Of a DNA stretch of 64,000 nucleotides, positions 30,138 to 38,863 are shown in pieces. Position 1 is the stretch's first letter, and the number at the start of each line of letters is the position of its first letter. This DNA comes from DASRAU01 sp035638075 (GTDB lineage: Bacteria; Acidobacteriota; Polarisedimenticolia; Gp22-AA2). The position numbers and the translations under genes are program-made. A model generated the notes under the pieces. That model did no database searches. It had not been told where the DNA came from and was given only the letters and a program-made list of their open reading frames with translations. The stretch spans positions 1 to 64,000 of the forward strand of contig DASRAU010000010.1 in the NCBI GenBank assembly GCA_035638075.1, in the 5' to 3' direction.

Positions 30138-31232
30138 ATGCGAAGCCGCGGTCCGTCCCACGGAACAGGGAAGATTCTCTCCCTCAAGTTGCCCCTCGCG
30201 GCCCTGGCCGTGCTCGTTCCCATCCTTGGATTCGCGGCCTCGGCCGGCCCCTCGGCGGCGGCCGTCCTGGCGGCGGCCAGCGGGCAGGTGAACATCGAGC
30301 GGCCCGGCAGCGCCGCACCACTGCCCGGGAGCATCGGCATGCGCCTGCTGGCCGGCGACACGGTGAAGGTGGGAGGCGGCTCCTCGGCGACGGTCTACCT
30401 CGCGGGCGGAGGGCTGGTCCGGGTGCCCGCCGGCAGCCGCATCGAGATCCCGGGCGAGGCCATCCCGGCCGGCGGGGCGGGAGCGGCCCCCGCGGCGGCG
30501 ACCGGGGCGACCCCGCCGCCGAGCGAGGTCTCGACCCTCGCGACCGCCATGTCGTCGCGCTCCGTCGAAGTTCTCGAGGCGGGCCTGTGGATTCTCAACG
30601 ACCCGGACGGCAGCGTCCTGCTCAGCGCCATGCGCGGCGACGGCGAGGACTGGGGCGCCGCCGCGGGGGGCGTCGCCGAGCCGCTGTCACCGCGCTTCGA
30701 GACCGTCCTGGACACCCGCCCGCGCTTCGTCTGGAACGGCACGCCCACCTCGCGCGTCGTGGTGGCCCGCGGCAAGGAGATCCTCTGGCGCGGCGCCCCG
30801 ACCGCCGCCGGCAACCTGATCCTCCCGGCCGACGGCCCCGAGCTGAAGCCGGGGGAGATGTACCGCTGGTGGCTCGAGGCCGAGACCCCCGGCACACCCC
30901 CCACCGAGTCGGTGCCCTTCCGCGTCGCCGCCCGCAAGACGATGACGGAGGCCGCCCGCTTCGAGAAGGAGCTGGAGGGACTCTCCACGGGCGACGAGGG
31001 GCCGGGCCTGGCGAGCCTGATGCGCTGCGGCTACTACGTCGAGGTCGGCGCCTGGAGCCGCGTGGTCTCCGCCGCCGCCGACCTGAGGCGCCGCGACCCC
31101 GCGTCCCCCGCCGCGGAGCGGGCCCTCGAAGGCGCCCGCCGCCAGATGCGCCTCGGGCCGGAGAGTCTCGCCCGGCTCGCCCCGGGGGCGCCGGTCTCCG
31201 TCCCGCCGCCCGGCGCGCCCCAGAAACCGTAG
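30138..31232 (+). CDS. Secreted FecR-like domain protein
   Basis: 364 residues from the ATG at 30138, ten bases after the glycosylase. An N-terminal hydrophobic segment (LPLAALAVLVPILGFAASA) is a signal peptide or anchor. Residues about 45-110 (VLAAASGQVNIERPG... LLAGDTVKVGGGSSATVYL... VRVPAGSRIEI) match the FecR-type domain found in periplasmic sensors. An Ala/Pro linker and a second beta-rich domain (TRPRFVWNGTP... MYRWWLEAETP) follow, then a helical tail. It probably senses or scaffolds something in the periplasm. No sigma partner gene is adjacent. Confidence 0.7.
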   Translation: MRSRGPSHGTGKILSLKLPLAALAVLVPILGFAASAGPSAAAVLAAASGQVNIERPGSAAPLPGSIGMRLLAGDTVKVGGGSSATVYLAGGGLVRVPAGSRIEIPGEAIPAGGAGAAPAAATGATPPPSEVSTLATAMSSRSVEVLEAGLWILNDPDGSVLLSAMRGDGEDWGAAAGGVAEPLSPRFETVLDTRPRFVWNGTPTSRVVVARGKEILWRGAPTAAGNLILPADGPELKPGEMYRWWLEAETPGTPPTESVPFRVAARKTMTEAARFEKELEGLSTGDEGPGLASLMRCGYYVEVGAWSRVVSAAADLRRRDPASPAAERALEGARRQMRLGPESLARLAPGAPVSVPPPGAPQKP

Positions 31233-31243
31233 CGCTCCCGACC

Positions 31244-31945
31244 GTGGCCCGCCTGATCCGGCACGTCGGCATCGTCGGCTGCAGCAGCGAAGGGGCGGCC
31301 CTGTGCTACCGCACCCTCTGCCTCGAGGCGGCGGCCCGCATGGGGACCCACGACCACCCGGAGGTCTCCCTCCACACCCACTCGCTCGCCGAGTACATGA
31401 AGGCGATCCATCGGGACGACTGGGAGAGCGTGGCGCGGCTGATGCTGTCGTCCGCCGAGAAGCTCGCCAGCGCCGGAGCGGATTTTCTCCTGTGCCCCGA
31501 CAACACGATTCACCAGGCGTTCGACCTGGTCGCGCCGCGCTCTCCCCTTCCGTGGCTGCACATCGCGCACGAGGTCGGGGTCGAGGCGCGCCGCCGCGGC
31601 TTCCGGCGCCCGGGCCTGCTCGGCACGCGCTGGCTGATGGAGGGCCCGGTCTACCCGAAGCGGCTGCAGCCGCTCGAGCTCACACCGCTCCTGCCGTCGC
31701 CCGCGGAGCGCGAGCGCATAAATACGATCATCTTCGACGAGCTGGTGCAGGGACATTTCAGGAAGGAGTCGCGCGCCGAGATGGCCGCGATCATCGAGCG
31801 TCTCAAAGAGAAGGGGGCGGACGCCGTCATCCTCGGCTGCACGGAGATTCCGCTCCTGGTCGGACCGGAGGATTCGCCTCTTCCGGTCCTGGATTCGACG
31901 CGTCTGCTCGCCCGGGCGGCGCTCAGGGAGGCCCTGGCGTCATGA
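31244..31945 (+). CDS. Asp/Glu racemase family protein
   Basis: 233 residues from the GTG at 31244. GIVGCSSEGAALCYRTL is the N-terminal motif; the two catalytic cysteines lie in LCPDNTIH and VILGCTEIPLLV. The family interconverts L- and D-aspartate or glutamate without cofactor, supplying D-amino acids for cell walls or signalling. Both Cys are present, so activity is likely. It overlaps the PhzF-family gene by ATGA, forming an isomerase pair. Confidence 0.88.
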   Translation: MARLIRHVGIVGCSSEGAALCYRTLCLEAAARMGTHDHPEVSLHTHSLAEYMKAIHRDDWESVARLMLSSAEKLASAGADFLLCPDNTIHQAFDLVAPRSPLPWLHIAHEVGVEARRRGFRRPGLLGTRWLMEGPVYPKRLQPLELTPLLPSPAERERINTIIFDELVQGHFRKESRAEMAAIIERLKEKGADAVILGCTEIPLLVGPEDSPLPVLDSTRLLARAALREALAS

Positions 31946-32883
31946 AGAGACTCCGCTTCGTCACCTGCGACGTGTTCACCGATCGGCCGTTCGGCGGCAA
32001 CCCGCTGGCGGTGTTCCCGGGCGTGTCCGGGCTCGACACCGCGACCATGCAGGCGATCGCCCGCGAGTTCAACTTCTCCGAGACCACCTTCGTCGAGGCG
32101 GCCACCACACCCGGCTGCACCTGCAAGGTGCGCATCTTCACCCCGCGCAACGAGCTGAAGTTCGCCGGCCACCCGACGCTCGGGACGGCGCACGTCCTCG
32201 CCCACTCGGTCCCGCCGACCGCGTCGCCCGGAGGCCATCTCGATCTCGTCTTCGAAGAGGGGGTCGGCCCGGTGCCGGTGCGCGTCACCCTCGACGCGGG
32301 GCGGCCGGTGTTCGCCGAGCTCACCGCCGCGAAGCTCCCCGAGGCCGGTCCGACGCCGCCGGCCGCGGCCACGCTGGCGCGCGTCCTGTCGCTGGAGACG
32401 TCCGACCTGCTCGGAGGAGCGTTCACGCCGGGGTCGTTCTCCGCCGGTATCCCGTTCCTGTACGTACCGCTGAAGTCGCGCGCGGCTCTCGAGCGGGCCC
32501 GCATCGACAAGCTCGCCTGGGAGCAGGCGCTGTCGAAGTACGTCGCGCCCGACTGCTTCGTCTTCACCTTCGGCGATGGCGGGCCGCTGCCGCAGCGCGC
32601 CGGATCCGGGCCGATCGAGATCCGCGCCCGGATGTTCGCGCCCGCGGAAGGGATCGAAGAGGATCCGGCCACCGGCAGCGCTGCCGCCGCGCTCGCCGGC
32701 TATCTCGCCCCGCACGACGACGCGCGCGCCACGACGCTGCGCTGGACCGTCCACCAGGGGGTCGAAATGGGCCGCCCCAGTCTCCTGCAGGTCCAGGCCG
32801 AGCGCGGCCCGAACGGTCTGGCGTCGGTGAAGGTCGGCGGCGCCTCCGTCATCATGACCGAAGGGGAGTTTCTGTTACCGTAG
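31942..32883 (+). CDS. PhzF family isomerase/epimerase-like protein
   Basis: 313 residues, two DapF-like halves. FVTCDVFTDRPFGGNPLAVFPG starts the fold; the conserved acid lies in FNFSETTFVE; FAGHPTLGTAHVL and EDPATGSAAAALAGYL are the family signatures. In phenazine makers PhzF isomerises dihydro-hydroxyanthranilate; no other phz gene is present here, so a different substrate is likely. It overlaps the racemase gene. Its TAG at 32881-32883 is the left border of the low-GC two-gene island. Confidence 0.9.
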   Translation: MKRLRFVTCDVFTDRPFGGNPLAVFPGVSGLDTATMQAIAREFNFSETTFVEAATTPGCTCKVRIFTPRNELKFAGHPTLGTAHVLAHSVPPTASPGGHLDLVFEEGVGPVPVRVTLDAGRPVFAELTAAKLPEAGPTPPAAATLARVLSLETSDLLGGAFTPGSFSAGIPFLYVPLKSRAALERARIDKLAWEQALSKYVAPDCFVFTFGDGGPLPQRAGSGPIEIRARMFAPAEGIEEDPATGSAAAALAGYLAPHDDARATTLRWTVHQGVEMGRPSLLQVQAERGPNGLASVKVGGASVIMTEGEFLLP

Positions 32884-32922
32884 CATTCGTTTCCTTCAGC
32901 CAGATATACACTTCGCCACACT

Positions 32923-33720
32923 GTGGGCTTAGGCGATTACCTTAGCAGGTTCGTCCGATACCACACTCGGCGGCGACCTTCACTCGCAGCCCTTCCTTTC
33001 TTGCGAGCGCAGAACATTCTTGTCGACTACGACAACATTAACCTGCCGATCCGCAAGCTCGGGCTTGTTCACATCTCTGAACGAACACTGGGTATCGTCG
33101 CCGGTGTGCTCGATCCATCCGTGACTCGTATCTCATTCCGCCTGTACGGTGGTTGGTACGAAGCGGCGACCATGACGCGCCCGGCGCAAGATCTAACTGC
33201 GGAAATCCTTGCCGATTTCCCCCGGACCGTGGCCCTGCCGGCAACCTTCGGTGGTCGCTCAGTCATCTTGTCCGTCGAATTGGCGCAGAGCCTATTGATA
33301 GAGCCAGCGACTCTCCTGTACCACACATATAGGCCTCGCGAAATGCCCCGCGGGCTATCCTGTGATCAGCCGACAAGCGCCGGTTGCACTACCAACGCAT
33401 GCCCACTCAATGCTATTCCGCCCTTCTTGGCTAACCGCGCCTGTCCCGTTACTGGATGCCCCGTGGAACCCGAGAAGATTTTGACTACTAGGACGCAGAA
33501 GCTAGTCGATACGATGATTACAGCCGATGCTTTGTATCTTGCTAATACCGGCGCCGGAGCGCTATCCATCATCGGATCTGACGATGACCTGTGGCCAGCT
33601 ATCAGGTCCAGCTTGGCCGCCGGTTGCACCGTGACCCATATTCATACCAAGCCCCTTCGTCCAACGCGTGCCTACTACACAACAGGCTTGGGCATATCGT
33701 ATGCCGCCATGCAGCTCTGA
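32923..33720 (+). CDS. NYN-domain (PIN-fold) predicted RNase with Cys-rich insert
   Basis: 265 residues if begun at GTG 32923. NILVDYDNIN (31-40; D35, D37) opens the NYN fold; FRLYGGWYE is strand 2; KLVDTMITADALYLAN (193-208; D196, D202) and LSIIGSDDDLWPAI (214-227; D220-D222) supply the remaining acidic residues expected to hold Mg2+. Between the halves is an insert with cysteines 147, 155, 160, 174 and 179 that may bind zinc. NYN proteins cut RNA. The start is uncertain: no clear ribosome-binding site, and TTG closer to the NYN strand is possible. Lower GC and rare codons set it apart from its neighbours. It lies ten bases upstream of a NACHT NTPase gene, whose ribosome-binding site overlaps its stop, so it is probably the effector of a defence pair. 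Confidence 0.82.
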   Translation: MGLGDYLSRFVRYHTRRRPSLAALPFLRAQNILVDYDNINLPIRKLGLVHISERTLGIVAGVLDPSVTRISFRLYGGWYEAATMTRPAQDLTAEILADFPRTVALPATFGGRSVILSVELAQSLLIEPATLLYHTYRPREMPRGLSCDQPTSAGCTTNACPLNAIPPFLANRACPVTGCPVEPEKILTTRTQKLVDTMITADALYLANTGAGALSIIGSDDDLWPAIRSSLAAGCTVTHIHTKPLRPTRAYYTTGLGISYAAMQL

Positions 33721-33730
33721 GGACCGATAG

Positions 33731-35995
33731 ATGAATGCTAAGGATCTCGTTCGAGTCCTGACCACATTCGCAGACTCTCCCACGGACCTCGACCTTGCTC
33801 GCGGCCGTCTAGTCGCCAGCATTCGCGACGAAATAGTCGATGTCACATGCTTTCAGAGAGACGGTCGGTTGTTCATTCGCGAGGACGACACAGAATGGGG
33901 CGCGGAGTCGTGGATCGTAAACCGAGTAGCACGGATTCCCTTGTTGGCCGAACGCCTTCTGAGCTATATCGAACAGGAACCTAGCTTTATAGTGCCCTCA
34001 GGACAACTAGTTGACCAACTCGAACTCGCCCCGACAGATGCCCAAGAGCCAATCGAAGACTCTCTCGCTGCCGTCACTAGTATTCTGTCCCGGCGGCCCC
34101 CTGCTACCACTTCACTACTTTACCTAACCTCGGACGCCGGAGAAGGCAAAACAACACTCATCAACCAGCTCGCTCGCCTTCAAGCACAGGCATACCGTGA
34201 GAAGCGTTCCGACTGGCTACTTGTTCCAGTACCACTCGCGGGCCGACCCTTTCTACGATTTGACGATATTGTCGTAGGGGCACTGCTTAATCGTCTACGT
34301 TTTCAGCTGCTCTACTATGATTCATTCTTGGAAATGGTTCGTCTCGGCGTACTCGTCCCTGCCCTAGACGGATTCGAAGAGCTATTCATTGAGCGCGGCA
34401 CAGGCGACGCGGTATCAGCGCTTGGAACGCTTCTCCGCACCCTAGAGTCATCTGGCACCCTACTAATCGCAGCCAGGAAGGCTTACTACGAGTACGCAAG
34501 CCTTGAGACACAAGCGCGTCTATACGACAGCCTCGAATCTGCATCCCTCTCGGTGGCGCGAATCTCTCTGAATCGCTGGGATCGCTCTCGCTTTATCGAA
34601 TTCAGTCGTCGCAAATCGGTACCAGATGGTCAGTTGATCTACGACATGGTCGCTGGCCAACTCGGCGACAATCATCCGCTGCTTACTCGTGCTGTCCTGG
34701 TGAAGCAACTCCTTGATCTCGCCCTGAAGAGTCCCGATCGCTCAAATCTCCTGCGCGCGGTAAAGAGCAGCCCAAAGGATTTCTTCTCACAGTTTGTAAG
34801 GGCGATCGTAGAGCGGGAGGCAAACCAGAAGTGGATCGATCGTGTCGGTGAACCTCCGCGAGCGCTCCTTTCAGTTGAGGAACACTGCGAGCTTCTATCC
34901 GAAGTTGCTCAGGAAATGTGGCTAAATAGCACGGACTACCTCAAGCAGGACATTCTTCAACTGGTGTCAGAACTGTTCTCCGAACGCACGAATAAGACCC
35001 CGAGCGTCACTCGTCAGATCCAAGAGCGTCTCCCACAACACGCCTTACTAATGAGCCCCCCCGATCGACGGGGTCAATACGCTTTCGATCACGAGGAGTT
35101 TTTTCATTTCTTTCTTGGTGAGGGAATTGGGCGACTCGTTGTCGGTTCGCAAGCTGTCGATTTGCGAACTCTTTTCAGGAAGGGCCGGCTACCCGATCTG
35201 ACTCTTGAGACAGCAGCGCGAAAGGCGCGTGTCACCCTTTCGGTCCGAGAGGCCGTTGTCGTCCTGCTTCAAGCTGCGCGGTCTGAAGGACCCTCTTCCT
35301 ATGTGCGCGAGAACATCGGTGGTCTGATAATTTACCTCCTTGACGGAGCTAAGGAGAAGCTGCCAGAGCTAGAGGACCTTGTAATTCCTGAGGGATCGCT
35401 TCTTGGGCGCGAACTGCGAGGAGTGACATTCCGCCAGTGCTACTTCGAGCCTCAAGATCTTGAGGGTGCCAGCATCGACGGCTGCGAATTCGAGAAGTGT
35501 AGATTTGAACGATTAGAGATGTCTGAGAACTGTACTCTTAAAGGTACTGTCATCCGGGATTGCAAGTTTACTAGCCTCCTGATGACTAACAAGGAGGCAA
35601 CAATTTACGAGCCCGAGGCGATTCGAATGATCCTTACCTCGAGCGGCGCGAAGGTCGTCACCCAGTTGGACCAACCCTCCTTGAAATTGGAGTATGCCCC
35701 CGACGAAAGGTTGGTGCTGTCACAGCGTGTATTCCGGGCATTTCTGAGGGCAACCGAAGTCAATGAAGCTGTTCTGCGTATGCGACTGGGACCTCACGCA
35801 AACAAGTTCTTTGATGACCTGATGCCTCTCCTAGTCGATTCCGGAATAATCAGGGAGGTCGACTACCACGGCGCAGGGAATCAGCGCCGCTACCGTTTGA
35901 GCAGACGCCTTCAGGAGATCACAGCTGCTCTTCAGGTGGCATCAAATTCTTTCGATACTTTTATACGTAATCTTCAGAACCGCGGTGCGCGGTAG
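33731..35995 (+). CDS. NACHT-type STAND NTPase with pentapeptide-like repeats
   Basis: 754 residues; ATG at 33731, with GAGGA overlapping the previous stop. Walker A is SDAGEGKTT (134-142; K140), Walker B is VPALDGFEELF (209-219; D213, E216/E217) in the NACHT style, the sensor strand is TLLIAARK (243-250), and FDHEEFFHFFLGE (452-464) is the NACHT-associated ending. Residues about 555-615 hold pentapeptide-like units (LEGASIDGCEFEKCRFERLEM, split by CTLKGTVIRDCKF). The last 90 residues look like a winged helix. STAND NTPases sense a trigger, oligomerise and switch on an effector; NACHT proteins with this role in phage defence are known. The partner here would be the NYN protein. No signal peptide; cytoplasmic. 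AT-richer than its surroundings. Confidence 0.85.
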   Translation: MNAKDLVRVLTTFADSPTDLDLARGRLVASIRDEIVDVTCFQRDGRLFIREDDTEWGAESWIVNRVARIPLLAERLLSYIEQEPSFIVPSGQLVDQLELAPTDAQEPIEDSLAAVTSILSRRPPATTSLLYLTSDAGEGKTTLINQLARLQAQAYREKRSDWLLVPVPLAGRPFLRFDDIVVGALLNRLRFQLLYYDSFLEMVRLGVLVPALDGFEELFIERGTGDAVSALGTLLRTLESSGTLLIAARKAYYEYASLETQARLYDSLESASLSVARISLNRWDRSRFIEFSRRKSVPDGQLIYDMVAGQLGDNHPLLTRAVLVKQLLDLALKSPDRSNLLRAVKSSPKDFFSQFVRAIVEREANQKWIDRVGEPPRALLSVEEHCELLSEVAQEMWLNSTDYLKQDILQLVSELFSERTNKTPSVTRQIQERLPQHALLMSPPDRRGQYAFDHEEFFHFFLGEGIGRLVVGSQAVDLRTLFRKGRLPDLTLETAARKARVTLSVREAVVVLLQAARSEGPSSYVRENIGGLIIYLLDGAKEKLPELEDLVIPEGSLLGRELRGVTFRQCYFEPQDLEGASIDGCEFEKCRFERLEMSENCTLKGTVIRDCKFTSLLMTNKEATIYEPEAIRMILTSSGAKVVTQLDQPSLKLEYAPDERLVLSQRVFRAFLRATEVNEAVLRMRLGPHANKFFDDLMPLLVDSGIIREVDYHGAGNQRRYRLSRRLQEITAALQVASNSFDTFIRNLQNRGAR

Positions 35996-36000
35996 ACTTC

Positions 36001-36555
36001 TCAAGTCGCCTTCCACTTGATGTTGCAGCCGAGGCTCGGCTTCTGGTCCTCGGGGACCGGCGAGCCTTTGAGCAGCGCGTCGATGGCGCGGCGCAGATCC
36101 TGGCCGGTCACCGGGACGTCGTTGCCGGGGCGGCTGTCGTCGAGCTGGCCGCGGTAGACGAGCCGGCGATTCGCGTCGAACAGGAAGAAATCGGGCGTGC
36201 AGGCGGCGTGGTAGGCGCGCGCCACCTCCTGCGTCTCGTCGAACAGGTACGGGAAGACGTACCCGGCGTCGATCTCCTCCTGCTTCATCATCTCGGGTGA
36301 GTCGTCGGGAAACGCGGCGACGTCGTTGCTGTTGATCGCCACCACCCCGAGGCTGCGCCGGTAGTCGCGGCCGAGCAGCGCCAGCTCCTTGCGGACGTGC
36401 TTCACGAAGGGGCAGTGGTTGCAGATGAACATCACCAGGATCCCCTTCGCGTCCTCGAAATCGCCGAGCGTGACCATCGTCCCGTCGGTGTCCGGAAGCT
36501 GGAAGTCGGGAGCGGGGGTGCCGAGCGGCAGCATGGTGGAAGCGGTGCGGACCAT
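36001..36555 (-). CDS. Thioredoxin-like (AhpC/TSA fold) protein
   Basis: 184 residues from the ATG at 36555, with AGGAGG further upstream. PLGTPAPDFQLPDTDG begins the fold; the redox motif is C45-N-H-C48 within MFICNHCPFVKH; VVAINSNDVAAFPDDS and TPDFFLFD follow. Proteins with CNHCPFVKH are a known group of cytoplasmic thioredoxin-fold enzymes whose physiological partner is not well defined. Convergent with the NACHT gene, with only five bases between the stops. Confidence 0.85.
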   Translation of the reverse strand: MVRTASTMLPLGTPAPDFQLPDTDGTMVTLGDFEDAKGILVMFICNHCPFVKHVRKELALLGRDYRRSLGVVAINSNDVAAFPDDSPEMMKQEEIDAGYVFPYLFDETQEVARAYHAACTPDFFLFDANRRLVYRGQLDDSRPGNDVPVTGQDLRRAIDALLKGSPVPEDQKPSLGCNIKWKAT

Positions 36556-36581
36556 GGAATCGAATCTCCTCCTCGGTGAGC

Positions 36582-36599
36582 GGCCCGGCCTTCCGGGCC
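36582..36599 (-). terminator. Short hairpin between secreted protein gene and thioredoxin-like gene
   Basis: GGCCCGG-CCTT-CCGGGCC, seven perfect pairs, directly after the stop of the gene at 36600-38777 and before the thioredoxin-like start. It lacks a T run, so it may only weaken read-through. Confidence 0.4.
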
Positions 36600-38777
36600 T
36601 CAGTTGTTTGACGCCGCGCCGCACGCATCGACGGCGAGCGCCACGTAGCCGAAGCTCTGCGGTGCCACGGCGCCGCCATTGTGGATCGCCGACGGTGTTA
36701 TGGGCGAACAATCGAGGCCGGCGGGGCAGGGAATCTCCTGCTTCGTCGCCAGGTCGAAGACGCGCAGCCGGTAGCCCGAGGCGCCCGGCACCGCCGGCCA
36801 CGCCAGCGCCAGGTCGCTTCCCGAGAGGCTGACGAACGGCGCCACCGCCTGCCCGACGCGGAACACGGAGGGGTCGAGGCGCGCCGGGTTCTCCGTGACC
36901 TTGAAGAAGGCGGCGGAGCGGTACGGCTTGAGATCGCCGAGATCGGGATCGGTGTAGCGCAGCGCCGTCGTGACCGTCGCGTCGATCGACGCCCCGGCCC
37001 AGCCGGTGACGATGGCCGAGGTCGGCTCCCCTCCCGGAGGCGCCGCCAGGTAGCCGGCCTGCCCCGGCAGCGGCGTGTGGTTGGCGTTGGCCGACCAGTC
37101 GGCGAGCGTCTCGGCGTCGAGCCCGGTCCCCCATGCCACGACATAGCCCCAGTCGGAGATCCCCGGCGCGCCGGTGGGATTCGAGCCGTCGGCGGGCAGC
37201 GACCAGCGCACCAGCGTGCCGTTCAGGCAGGCCGTCGCCTCGATCTGGTACGGCGGGTACGGCCCCCAGGTCACGTCCACGTGGTCGGTGACGTTGCCGA
37301 TCGACGACCAGTCGTCGGGAGGCAGCGTGCCGGTGCCGTCGGTCGGCGACGAGACCAGCGCCAGCAGGCCGTAGTGCTCCTGCACCCAGAAGTAGTCGAA
37401 CGAGCGCTCCCGCGTCGTCCCGAGGTTGCAGGTGCCGAGGAAGTTGATGCCCGCCTGCAGGTCGGTGTCCTGCCGCATCAGGAGCGCCGGGACATAGTTC
37501 CCCGCCGCGACGTGCACGAAGCCGTCCTCGACGATGGTCGAGCGGAAGCCGGCCCCGAGCCCGATCATGCCGCGCGCCCGCGGGGAAATGCTGCAGGCCG
37601 GGTAGCAGGCGTTGTTGCCGCACGTAGACGCCAGGGTGAGTCGCAGCCCCGACGCGTCGTTGCACGAGGTCCAGAACCCGGAGGTCCAGGTGTCGCCGAC
37701 GTGCATCGCCGCCGTCGCCGGAGTCGCGCCGGTGAACCGCAGGAAGCGCAGGAAGCGCGCCGCCCCGCCGGCGCTGTCGTCGAAGCAGATCTGCGTCCGG
37801 TCGTCGACGTTCAGCTCGTCGAACACCAGGTACGGCACGTCGATCGACGGATCGGCCCCGGTGTCGTTGTCGTTGAGGAAGAACAGGTCGCGCGTGGCAC
37901 GCGCGCCGGCACCGTCGTAGCGATCGATCTTCAGCCATGACTGCCAGGTGCCGTCGGCCGGCAGAGCCGACAGATCCCGCACCGCGCACACCTCCGGGCA
38001 CGAGGCGCCGGCGAGATCGTCGCGGGTCGTGTTGAAGGTGCGCCGGGCGAGCGCCGGCTTCGCCAGCCCGGTGAAGTCCCACACTTCCGGCAGCGTGACC
38101 GCCGACCCGGGGTCGCCCGGATCCGGCTGGTAGGAGACGTTCGAGGCGTCGGTCGCGATCATCGCCTGCACCGAGGTCCAGCCCGGATGGATCGATGTCA
38201 GCGGCACGTTCTGCCCCTGCGCCGTGTACTGCAGGAACCCGACGTGCCCCGGCTGCAGCGCCGCGTGCAGCGTCGGGTAGGGAATCGTCATCCCGTTCGG
38301 CGCCAGCGGCGCCGCTTCGAGCAGCTCGCCATGATCCGGCACGAAGCGGCCATCGGCCGCCGGCAGCGGTCCTTCGAGGCGCGCGACCGTCGTGCCATCC
38401 GTTGCGACGAAGCGATACACCAGACGCGTCACCGCGGCGCCGGGTCCCGTCAGAAGCTCGCGGACGAGCCGCACCTCGCGCGGGCCCGCCGGCAGGAGGG
38501 CGATCCCTTCCGCGATCGGCGGCGGGGGCGAAGGAGGAAGGGCAACACTCGCGGAGATCGTTCTTGCCGTGGCACCCGCACCGTGAGGCGCGAGCGCCCG
38601 GAGATCCCAGAAGGTCCGCCGCTCCCAGCCGGGCTCGAACGCAGGCAGTCCGCTCCCCTTAAGCTCGAGCATGGTGCGCGCGGGCGTCCCGGCCGCGCCG
38701 CTTCGCGCCGCGAGCCCCACGACCATGGCGGCCAGAACCATCGTCAGCCGGACCGGCGCCGGCCTCGGGCTGTGCAT
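36600..38777 (-). CDS. Large secreted protein of unknown function
   Basis: 725 residues. A signal peptide (RLTMVLAAMVVGLAARSGAAG) precedes a beta-rich mature protein. A C-terminal fibronectin-III-like part (LALAWPAVPGASGYRLRVFDLAT) is recognisable; the centre contains cysteine pairs (CGNNACYPACS), NDNDTGADPSIDVPYLVFDE and GDTWTSGFWT. I do not recognise the central fold. Its style resembles the MopE/FN3-like protein at 21757. Probably extracellular or surface-bound. It is the next minus-strand gene after the mod-porin operon, with an 86-base gap. Confidence 0.7.
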   Translation of the reverse strand: MHSPRPAPVRLTMVLAAMVVGLAARSGAAGTPARTMLELKGSGLPAFEPGWERRTFWDLRALAPHGAGATARTISASVALPPSPPPPIAEGIALLPAGPREVRLVRELLTGPGAAVTRLVYRFVATDGTTVARLEGPLPAADGRFVPDHGELLEAAPLAPNGMTIPYPTLHAALQPGHVGFLQYTAQGQNVPLTSIHPGWTSVQAMIATDASNVSYQPDPGDPGSAVTLPEVWDFTGLAKPALARRTFNTTRDDLAGASCPEVCAVRDLSALPADGTWQSWLKIDRYDGAGARATRDLFFLNDNDTGADPSIDVPYLVFDELNVDDRTQICFDDSAGGAARFLRFLRFTGATPATAAMHVGDTWTSGFWTSCNDASGLRLTLASTCGNNACYPACSISPRARGMIGLGAGFRSTIVEDGFVHVAAGNYVPALLMRQDTDLQAGINFLGTCNLGTTRERSFDYFWVQEHYGLLALVSSPTDGTGTLPPDDWSSIGNVTDHVDVTWGPYPPYQIEATACLNGTLVRWSLPADGSNPTGAPGISDWGYVVAWGTGLDAETLADWSANANHTPLPGQAGYLAAPPGGEPTSAIVTGWAGASIDATVTTALRYTDPDLGDLKPYRSAAFFKVTENPARLDPSVFRVGQAVAPFVSLSGSDLALAWPAVPGASGYRLRVFDLATKQEIPCPAGLDCSPITPSAIHNGGAVAPQSFGYVALAVDACGAASNN

Positions 38778-38863
38778 TCCGACCCCCCCTGGTGTGAAGC
38801 CCGGAATGTACGCCGATTCGCCCGTTCAGGCCACGTCGAAGGCGGCGACCCGATCCGGCATGA

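Noticed and set aside
32881..36003. Direct repeats flanking the NYN-NACHT island
   Set aside because: Only the trivial CCGTAG/CGGTAG resemblance of two stop codons was found; not a target-site duplication.
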